Positions 1 through 4,852 of a DNA stretch of 10,748 nt are shown here, one piece after another. The stretch is from CAZAJT01 sp964485585 (GTDB taxonomy: Bacteria > Patescibacteriota > Microgenomatia > UBA1406 > GWC2-37-13), in contig CAZAJT010000033.1 of NCBI GenBank assembly GCA_964485585.1, positions 1 to 10,748 on the forward strand, in the 5' to 3' direction. Position numbers and translations under genes: made by a program. Each line of letters begins with the position of its first letter. Within the stretch, counting starts at the first letter, position 1. A model generated the notes under the pieces. That model was not told the origin of the DNA. It searched no databases and saw only the letters and a program-made list of their open reading frames with translations.

Positions 1-153
1 GAGCAGACAGACGACCAGGCAGATCATCGGAACGAAAGGTGCCCATAATGGGAACAATCCGATCGTTACCAAGAATACGCTTAGGATCGTGCCTGCGATC
101 AGTCCCGCGATCACAAGGTTTGCGGCATCTCCCGACCAATCCCAGTATTTCAT
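1..153 (-). CDS. Small membrane protein, 3' end off window (partial)
   Basis: This reading frame starts at the ATG complementary to 151-153 and stays open for 51 codons to the window edge, so the C-terminus is missing. The visible part starts MKYWDWSGDAAN and is then strongly hydrophobic, giving one or two membrane segments (roughly residues 13-33 and 36-51). The start is supported by AAAGGAG four bases upstream of the ATG. That site lies inside the end of the preceding gene, whose TGA overlaps this ATG (ATGA), which suggests translational coupling. It is the third gene of a tight operon of tiny membrane proteins. I do not recognise the family. Small phage- or plasmid-type membrane proteins such as holin-like proteins are possible, but no specific motif shows this. 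Confidence 0.65.
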   Translation of the reverse strand, partial: MKYWDWSGDAANLVIAGLIAGTILSVFLVTIGLFPLWAPFVPMICLVVCLL

Positions 154-356
154 ACGACTCCTTTCTTCGATTTCCACCAGTCTATGACGACTTGTGAGAT
201 CGTCCAGAGAATGGTGCCAAAGATGACGATCCGAAGGGTCGTTGCCATAAAGATATTCAGTTGTCTCTGCGTATCAAACGCCTCGGGAAACACGCCGACC
301 CATACTGACAGTATGATGCCGACGATGAGGGTGGTGAGTTGGCCTCTGGTGATCAT
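150..356 (-). CDS. Small two-helix membrane protein, unknown function
   Basis: This 68-residue protein has two likely membrane helices, at about residues 8-24 and 35-57, separated by a short polar loop (EAFDTQRQ). The tail is positively charged (KSKKGVV), which would favour a cytoplasmic C-terminus. It starts four bases after the stop of the 40-aa gene and ends in an ATGA overlap with the next gene, so all three are probably one transcript. The upstream sequence GATTGAAGAA is only a weak ribosome site, so translation may depend on reinitiation after the upstream stop. A segment around ILSVWVGVFP resembles ILSVFLVTIGLFP in the next gene, so the two may be diverged paralogues, although hydrophobic sequences often look alike by chance. 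No family is recognised. Confidence 0.6.
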   Translation of the reverse strand: MITRGQLTTLIVGIILSVWVGVFPEAFDTQRQLNIFMATTLRIVIFGTILWTISQVVIDWWKSKKGVV

Positions 357-360
357 TTCT

Positions 361-483
361 TCAATCCAGCGAGACCCAGAGCGATTCGTCGTCTAGGCCG
401 GCGAGTTGCATGATCGTACCGAGAACGAAGGCGATCGCCCAACAAAAAGAGATAAAAAGCGCATCGATGATCTTGTTGCGCAT
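361..483 (-). CDS. 40-aa single-pass membrane protein, first gene of small operon
   Basis: A 40-codon frame runs from the ATG complementary to 481-483 to a TGA at 361-363. Its start is MRNKIIDALFISFCWAIAF and it has one hydrophobic helix at about residues 5-29, followed by an acidic tail (DDESLWVSLD). Despite its small size it has the clearest ribosome-binding site in the window: AAAGGAG, seven bases before the ATG, within an 11-base sequence identical to that of the third gene. The next gene begins four bases after its stop. The overlapping 76-residue frame in another phase is basic, lacks a start signal and is best treated as a shadow. Function unknown. Confidence 0.6.
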   Translation of the reverse strand: MRNKIIDALFISFCWAIAFVLGTIMQLAGLDDESLWVSLD

Positions 484-510
484 TGGTTGACTCCTTTCTG
501 AACCAAAATG
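481..510 (-). promoter_or_regulatory. SD-presenting hairpin at start of small operon
   Basis: On the minus-strand mRNA, TTGGTT and AACCAA can pair and place AGAAAGGAGTC in the 12-base loop, next to the start codon. If two U residues bulge out, the stem extends to eight pairs (CAUUGGUU with AACCAAUG) and would include the AUG itself. The complementarity is directly visible; a role in controlling initiation is inference. Confidence 0.4.
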
Positions 511-519
511 TTACGGTGC

Positions 520-555
520 GAAACCAAGCAATGAGGTTTCTGATTGTATTATACT
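520..555. promoter_or_regulatory. Divergent promoter with near-symmetric -10 and inverted repeat
   Basis: The sequence GTATTATAC at 546-554 gives a perfect minus-strand -10 (TATAAT, complementary to 548-553) and an overlapping plus-strand -10 (TATACT, 550-555). The predicted plus-strand start point falls about one base before the ATG at 563. The minus-strand start near 541 gives a leader of about 58 bases. A perfect six-base inverted repeat, GAAACC-N9-GGTTTC (520-540), lies where the plus-strand -35 would be and where the minus transcript begins, so it could be an operator. No convincing -35 is seen on either strand. Confidence 0.45.
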
Positions 556-562
556 TCATCTT

Positions 563-823
563 ATGGATCTTCAGCTTCTCCAAACCGTCTTCTATATCCT
601 TGGCATTATTGTGCTGACTTCGTTTCTCCTTTTTAGCATTGCGCTGACGGTGGTAATGTTTCTGTTATTTCGCAAAATACGATCGCTTCGAAATGAGACA
701 GTAGAGAAAATCCTCGAGGTTAAAAACATGAGTAAGACAGAGATTGCTGCGGTGATTGGTAGCGCCGCCGCCGCGTTTGTGGTAAGCAGTTTACGGAAAA
801 TCTTTAAAAGGAATAAGGGTTAA
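563..823 (+). CDS. Small membrane-anchored protein, unknown function
   Basis: This 86-residue protein has a long N-terminal hydrophobic segment (about residues 8-36), a basic turn (FRKIRSLRN), a short charged helix with coiled-coil character (about 43-58) and an alanine-rich hydrophobic stretch (about 60-77), ending in a lysine/arginine-rich tail (RKIFKRNKG). The second segment could be another membrane helix or an amphipathic helix. The ATG at 563 has no SD sequence, and a TATACT -10 ends eight bases before it, so the mRNA may be leaderless. Its last codons and stop (AAG GGT TAA) lie inside a heptanucleotide repeat. It is divergent from the small operon and convergent with the ATPase. No family is recognised. 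Confidence 0.65.
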   Translation: MDLQLLQTVFYILGIIVLTSFLLFSIALTVVMFLLFRKIRSLRNETVEKILEVKNMSKTEIAAVIGSAAAAFVVSSLRKIFKRNKG

Positions 824-839
824 GCGTTAAGGGTAAAGG
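812..839 (+). repeat. Imperfect heptanucleotide array at 3' end of gene (copy 1)
   Basis: Four 7-nt units follow each other, AATAAGG then GTTAAGC, GTTAAGG and GTAAAGG. The array contains the stop codon of the upstream 86-aa gene. Positions 817-840 match 4819-4842 at 20 of 24 bases without gaps; both sites are the 3' end of a plus-strand gene facing a minus-strand gene. Confidence 0.7.
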
Positions 840-844
840 GTGGG

Positions 845-879
845 ATCTTCATTGGAAGATGCTGAATCAAGTTCAGCAT
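845..879. terminator. Tandem hairpins in convergent junction (REP-like)
   Basis: Two perfect inverted repeats abut. ATCTTC-attg-GAAGAT occupies 845-860 and ATGCTGAA-tcaag-TTCAGCAT occupies 859-879, sharing two bases. They sit between two convergent genes, as expected for a bidirectional transcript end, but neither side has a clear U-run. Read on the minus strand, this sequence starts GTCATGCTGAAC and resembles the GTCATTCTGAAC head of the element at 8609, so it may be a REP-like dispersed repeat rather than a classical terminator. Confidence 0.45.
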
Positions 880-882
880 GAC

Positions 883-924
883 ATCTAGGATCTAACATCC
901 AACATCTAAGATCCAAAATCAAAC
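883..924. repeat. Six-unit heptanucleotide array, consensus ATCYAAC
   Basis: Exactly six 7-nt units run without a gap, all close to ATCYAAC (for example ATCTAAC, ATCCAAC, ATCTAAG). The array continues over the TGA stop (complementary to 919-921) and the last codon of the minus-strand ATPase gene. GGATCT at 888-893 and AGATCC at 909-914 within it can also pair. A second six-unit array with a related unit and the same orientation lies at 4954-4995 inside a coding region. Confidence 0.7.
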
Positions 925-3087
925 TTTCCTTCCAAATTTCTCCTTCGACAAGCGGATGATTTTCTCCCGATTATCATTTTTCAGTGCGGGCAAGGGAAGA
1001 GTGCGGGCGGGGAATGGCGCAGAGGTCATATTATCAATGGAGAGTTTTAGTACAACCTCATGTTTTCCCAGCGATACCAGATCGTTTTCCGTATAAATTT
1101 CAGCAAATTCTTTGGTAAGGATATAAGCATCTCGCGCACCGACGACAAAAGAGATCAATGTTCCTACATTGCCAAATATAGCACGCTGTACATCTTCTTC
1201 GAGCTGTTCGCTATATTGGTTTGCGAGAATAAGCGCCAGGCGATACTTTCGTGCCTCTGAAAGAATCTTCACAAATGATGATGTTGCGAAATTCTGAAAC
1301 TCGTCAACGTACAAAAAGAAATCACGGCGTTCTTCTTCCCGTATGAAAGACCGGTTCATCGCGGCAAGCTGAATCTGCGTGATCATCATCGCTCCCAGTA
1401 ATGCAGCGTTATCCTCACCCAGTTTTCCCTGCGAAAGATTGAGTATCAGTATTTTTCCTTCATTCATAATTTCCTCAAGATTAATTGATGATTTGGGTTT
1501 GCCAATGATGTTTCTGATCATTTTTGCCGATACGAATTGACCTACCTTATTCTGAATCGGCGATATTGCTTCTGCCTTGAGTTTATCCGGCATACGGGCA
1601 AACTCCCGTTCCCAGAAATTCTTCAGTACCGGGTCTGAAAGGTGATCTACGACCCGTTTCCGATATTCATTGTTTGCGAGGATATTAAGGACGTCAACCA
1701 GTGTAGCATCCTCAACTTCAAGCAGGGTAAAAATAACATTTCTTAATATGTATTCGAGCCGCGGGCCCCAACTGTCTTTATACAACTTACTGAAAATTGA
1801 GACGATACCGGAAGCCACGAGGTCCTTCTGCTGACGATTCCTTATTTCCAGTACATTGAGTGAGAAGGGGCGTTCGGTATCAAACGGCTCAAGATACACG
1901 ACGTCATTGAGACGCCGTTTCGGGATAAAATCGAGAATTGTTTCCGATAAGTCGCCGTGGGGATCGATGATGCCAACACCCCGATCTTTTCGAATATCGT
2001 CAATTGCCATATTGGCAATAAGAGTAGATTTACCCGCTCCGGTTTTTCCGATAACATAGAGGTGTTTTCTCCGGTCAGGATCTTTGATGCCGAAAATTGA
2101 CTCTCGATTCTTAAACTCGGTCTTTGCGAAAAAGTTAATGCCTTTCTTTTCATCTTCTGTCGTGGTATCGGTGGCAACCGGCAGATTCTCCGGCGGCTCT
2201 CCGGCAAGTGTTTTCCCCCAAGCGATATTTCTGATACCCTCAAGTAGGTAACCGGGCGGATGCCAGATCGTGGCGAGCTCCTGCGCATTCAGAATCTGGT
2301 GACGGCGCTCAAAATGATGGGTTGATCGAGTTTTTATCCGCTTGAGAAATCTTCCATTGGTAAAGAGATGTCGTTTGAAGATAAACTGATTGCCCTCGCC
2401 GAGAGAAAAACTGCCAAAGGTACCGGCAAGGTTTTGCAGATAGGGTCGGAGCGGAAGGTGATTCTCATCGGTCGCGACAATCAGTCGCACTGCGGCTTTC
2501 CCGCCCTGAAACGATGCTTTCCGCATCATAAGAAGCTGGTGGGGATTACGTGCGTATCTTCCGGATCCCGGGTCAAGCACCTGATTGCCGGCAGTAGTCA
2601 CTGTCATCTTCTGCCAAGGAAAGGATGCGGGAGTAATGATAATCTGTACTCCCATCTTGATTTTTGCATCCTGCTTGGAAAGAAAACCAAGCAACGATGA
2701 CATAGGATCGACATCCTTAAAATCCATGTAGGTCTTGACCGGAAACATATAGGTTGAGTTAAGACACACTTCGCCGGCGGCTAAATGTTTCGACCTAAAA
2801 ATAATATCAAGCGGGTCAGTAGTTTTTTGCAGTACTGATTGAGGAAAAGAAGAAGTGATCAAGCTTTGGATAAAGGTTTCGGTTTCAGAGGGGGCAGTGA
2901 TATAAAAATATACCGTTTGACCTAATAAATAGATCTCAAACGCATAGGTTTTTGGCGTAATAAATAAGCGTTTCCACAGCGGAATATAGGGATAGGGCAC
3001 TACGGAAGAAAAAATCTGGGTGGCCGATTCAATCGGTGTTTCATCATCCTTGGGATTACGCACCTGAAGGTGGGAAAGAGCTCTCAT
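919..3087 (-). CDS. TraG/HerA-like P-loop ATPase (type IV secretion / DNA-transfer type)
   Basis: This 722-residue ATPase resembles the VirD4/TraG-HerA motors that move DNA or protein across membranes. The Walker A motif GKTGAGKST is at 347-355, followed by IIDPHGD (373-379). WGPRLEYILRN (440-450) is typical of this group. Walker B is FFLYVDEFQNF (590-600; D595, E596) and a sensor-like ANQY is at 622-625, followed by the conserved FVVGARDA. The first ~330 residues are an unassigned N-terminal domain. No membrane helix is evident, so the motor is probably cytosolic or recruited by a partner. The ATG at 3087 has no SD; an extended -10 lies 19 bases upstream. No VirB4, pilin or relaxase gene is in the window, so conjugation cannot be claimed. 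Function in DNA or protein export is inferred from the family. Confidence 0.88.
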   Translation of the reverse strand: MRALSHLQVRNPKDDETPIESATQIFSSVVPYPYIPLWKRLFITPKTYAFEIYLLGQTVYFYITAPSETETFIQSLITSSFPQSVLQKTTDPLDIIFRSKHLAAGEVCLNSTYMFPVKTYMDFKDVDPMSSLLGFLSKQDAKIKMGVQIIITPASFPWQKMTVTTAGNQVLDPGSGRYARNPHQLLMMRKASFQGGKAAVRLIVATDENHLPLRPYLQNLAGTFGSFSLGEGNQFIFKRHLFTNGRFLKRIKTRSTHHFERRHQILNAQELATIWHPPGYLLEGIRNIAWGKTLAGEPPENLPVATDTTTEDEKKGINFFAKTEFKNRESIFGIKDPDRRKHLYVIGKTGAGKSTLIANMAIDDIRKDRGVGIIDPHGDLSETILDFIPKRRLNDVVYLEPFDTERPFSLNVLEIRNRQQKDLVASGIVSIFSKLYKDSWGPRLEYILRNVIFTLLEVEDATLVDVLNILANNEYRKRVVDHLSDPVLKNFWEREFARMPDKLKAEAISPIQNKVGQFVSAKMIRNIIGKPKSSINLEEIMNEGKILILNLSQGKLGEDNAALLGAMMITQIQLAAMNRSFIREEERRDFFLYVDEFQNFATSSFVKILSEARKYRLALILANQYSEQLEEDVQRAIFGNVGTLISFVVGARDAYILTKEFAEIYTENDLVSLGKHEVVLKLSIDNMTSAPFPARTLPLPALKNDNREKIIRLSKEKFGRKV

Positions 3088-3105
3088 ACTTTGGTTATAG
3101 CACTA

Positions 3106-3114
3106 ATTATATCA
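3106..3114 (-). promoter_or_regulatory. Extended -10 promoter for the ATPase gene
   Basis: The minus strand carries a perfect TATAAT (complementary to 3106-3111) preceded by TG one base away (TGATATAAT), an extended -10 motif. No good -35 is seen, as is usual for extended -10 promoters. The predicted start near 3099 leaves about 12 untranslated bases without an SD sequence. Confidence 0.5.
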
Positions 3115-3135
3115 TTCAACACTACTTTTTGGGTA

Positions 3136-3164
3136 TTGACAAGAGGGGAAAATTTGACTACGAT
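3136..3164 (+). promoter_or_regulatory. Sigma-70-like promoter for the 443-aa gene
   Basis: A perfect TTGACA at 3136-3141 is followed after 17 bases by TACGAT (3159-3164, four of six to consensus). The predicted start near 3171 gives a leader of about 16 bases. This is the best -35 in the window. A second TTGACT at 3154 and a GATAAT just before the ATG offer a weaker alternative with poor spacing. Confidence 0.5.
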
Positions 3165-3186
3165 GAAAGGTATTATTAGATAATCT

Positions 3187-4518
3187 ATGCCAGAACTCGC
3201 CGTACTTGAGAGACCACCGATAACTCCTTCTCCTGAATCGCCGAGGATTCCTCCGAATCCGCTCAGATTTGCCCGTACTGAAGTACCGCCCCTTTCCCAG
3301 AAAGCAGAAGAAAAGTTGGACACCTTCAACAATGGCGAAGATGGTCAGAAACGAAGCGTTAATCTTAATCTCCGCATCGGCTCACAGCTTGAAGCCGGCT
3401 CTGATAATCCCCAGCTTGCGTTTATGCTTGATAGTGCTCATCCGACAGGTGGCAGAGTCCTCGTACCGGAAGATGTGAGAAACGTGTCACCGGAGCAAAG
3501 ACGGCAAGCAGTGTTGATGCAGCTTAACAAGGATAACCAACTTGTTCTGCAGGTAGGAGACGGTCAAGAAGTAACTATCAGGCAGGAAGATTTGCGGGCA
3601 AATGGAAATTTATACATATCGTTGAGTGACGACACTGCCGTTGTTGTGGCCGGATATAATCCGGATACCAGAGAAGTGCAGATTTTCAAAGACCGACCTC
3701 CGGAACAATTTATTCCGTTGCCAATTCCAGTGCCACTCCGTGCCCCTGAGCCGGAAACGGTACGTGAACCGGTCCCGATCAAAAAAGAAGAGCCAAAAAA
3801 GGTAAATAGACTAAAGCAATTGATACCGTTAGTACCGTTAATACTCGATATGTGCCGAGGTGGGGGGCCTGTTGCACCGGTGATACCGCCTTGGGGAGAA
3901 GTAGCGGGACCGCCGGTACCGCCCAGTATCATTGAGATCGCAGATCGGCCTGCTCCTACAATCCCGCAAGCAGGAGAAGTCATAGTGCCTCCCATTGAGG
4001 CATCGAGACCAAAAGAAGATGAAGTGTGGGAACCAAATAATTCGCTGTGGGGCACATTCCTCGATAATGCGGTACACGCAGATATGGATCAGATTTCCGA
4101 ATTGACCGGTAAAATGGTACCGGATCGCCTCAAAGAAATATCAGAAGAGCTGAAAAAAGAAGAAGCAGCAAGTGGTCAGCCGACTCTTGCGACTGATGCG
4201 CGCATTATGGAAGGTGCAAAACTGTGGGTTGACCATATGACCGAATACTATGGTGGCGGTGTTGAAGGCCAACGAAAAGTAACCACATTGCTGAACGCAT
4301 TCAGAGAAAAGCTTGAAAACGAAAATGCCGGAAAACACGTGGTAGGAGAATTGACCGTAAAACCTGATGAAAATATTTTTGGCAATGATGAGGTGCTGGT
4401 ATTGGATGCAGCGGTCAAGCTTGAGGAGAATACAAAGATACCGGATATTGGGGAATTGATTGCACGTGGAGCGGCATTAGCCCAAGTTCAGGCTCCACAG
4501 CAACCAGGCGTTTCATAA
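3187..4518 (+). CDS. Proline-rich multi-domain protein, unknown function
   Basis: This 443-residue protein is not recognised. It has a proline-rich, disordered N-terminus (about 1-55), a probably beta-rich domain (about 56-170, with QLVLQVGDGQEVTIRQEDLR), a proline/charge linker (171-206) and a short hydrophobic stretch QLIPLVPLILDMC (211-223). Next come a second proline-rich linker with two imperfect GEV...PP units (237-246 and 263-269) and an acidic, mostly helical C-terminal domain (about 275-430). There is no N-terminal signal peptide. The 13-residue hydrophobic stretch after KKEEPKKVNRLK could be a short membrane anchor or reentrant helix, but is shorter than a normal helix. The start has no SD sequence and is preceded by a sigma-70-like promoter. 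It faces away from the ATPase gene across ~100 bases, so the two may be co-regulated, and it is followed by the 94-aa gene. Confidence 0.8.
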   Translation: MPELAVLERPPITPSPESPRIPPNPLRFARTEVPPLSQKAEEKLDTFNNGEDGQKRSVNLNLRIGSQLEAGSDNPQLAFMLDSAHPTGGRVLVPEDVRNVSPEQRRQAVLMQLNKDNQLVLQVGDGQEVTIRQEDLRANGNLYISLSDDTAVVVAGYNPDTREVQIFKDRPPEQFIPLPIPVPLRAPEPETVREPVPIKKEEPKKVNRLKQLIPLVPLILDMCRGGGPVAPVIPPWGEVAGPPVPPSIIEIADRPAPTIPQAGEVIVPPIEASRPKEDEVWEPNNSLWGTFLDNAVHADMDQISELTGKMVPDRLKEISEELKKEEAASGQPTLATDARIMEGAKLWVDHMTEYYGGGVEGQRKVTTLLNAFREKLENENAGKHVVGELTVKPDENIFGNDEVLVLDAAVKLEENTKIPDIGELIARGAALAQVQAPQQPGVS

Positions 4519-4531
4519 TTTTTTAAATAAC

Positions 4532-4816
4532 ATGCAAGATGATGTTTCAAAAATAAAAGCTGTTTTGAAAGACCTTGCCGATAATAATATTTCCGGAGGA
4601 GACGGCATCGGTCTGACACCGGACGATGTTGTTGACAGCGTGTTGTACCGGCTTGCTCAAGCAATGACTGATGAAGATATGAAGGCGCTTGAAGATCTTG
4701 ATCAGCAGGATAAGACTGGGAACAGCGTCAAATACTACATTCTCTCAAAATTCCCCAACTTCGACGCGATTATGAAAGAGGAAGTTACAAAGTATCGTGA
4801 ATCACTCCATCAATAA
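4532..4816 (+). CDS. Small acidic helical protein, DUF5663-like
   Basis: This 94-residue acidic protein is predicted to be soluble and all-helical, with no signal peptide or membrane helix. The middle (AMTDEDMKALEDLDQQ) and the end (YYILSKFPNFDAIMKEEV) resemble the pattern I recall for DUF5663, a small family common in candidate-phyla bacteria; this is recognition by eye, not a search result. A glycine-rich turn (NNISGGDGIG) lies near residues 19-27. It starts 13 bases after the 443-aa gene, with only A/T-rich sequence and no SD before the ATG, so it is probably co-transcribed. A role as a small partner of the upstream protein is inference from position only. Confidence 0.75.
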   Translation: MQDDVSKIKAVLKDLADNNISGGDGIGLTPDDVVDSVLYRLAQAMTDEDMKALEDLDQQDKTGNSVKYYILSKFPNFDAIMKEEVTKYRESLHQ

Positions 4817-4848
4817 AAGGGTAAAGCGGTAAGGATTAAGGGGAAAGT
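4814..4848 (+). repeat. Imperfect heptanucleotide array at 3' end of gene (copy 2)
   Basis: Five 7-nt units (TAAAAGG, GTAAAGC, GGTAAGG, ATTAAGG, GGAAAGT) begin at the stop codon of the 94-aa gene and fill nearly all of the 36-base gap to the end of the convergent minus-strand gene. Positions 4819-4842 match 817-840 at 20 of 24 bases. No terminator hairpin is present in this junction. Confidence 0.65.
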
Positions 4849-4852
4849 CTTG

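Noticed and set aside
184..396. 70-aa plus-strand reading frame
   Set aside because: It is antisense to two small membrane-protein genes with proper start signals and has no start signal or recognisable features of its own.
353..583. 76-aa minus-strand reading frame across the divergent promoter
   Set aside because: It starts inside the 86-aa gene on the opposite strand and overlaps the better-supported 40-aa gene, which has a strong SD. Its arginine-rich composition has no domain features.
883..924. CRISPR array or mini-satellite with spacers
   Set aside because: The units are 7 bases long, imperfect and directly adjacent, with no spacers and no cas genes.
1842..2288. 148-aa minus-strand frame overlapping the ATPase
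   Set aside because: It is an alternative phase of the ATPase gene, whose own frame contains intact Walker A and B motifs over the same strand.
2368..2700. 110-aa plus-strand frame
   Set aside because: It is antisense to the conserved ATPase gene, with no promoter or SD and no recognisable protein features.
919..3087. Conjugative element (ICE or plasmid)
   Set aside because: Only the motor ATPase is present; no relaxase, VirB4, pilin, integrase, origin of transfer or attachment site is seen in the window.
3084..3332. 82-aa minus-strand frame ending at the ATPase start
   Set aside because: It is antisense to the start of the 443-aa gene and would span both divergent promoters.
3564..4055. 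163-aa minus-strand frame rich in Gly/Ser/Thr
   Set aside because: It is the reverse of the proline-rich coding region; its biased composition follows from proline codons read backwards.
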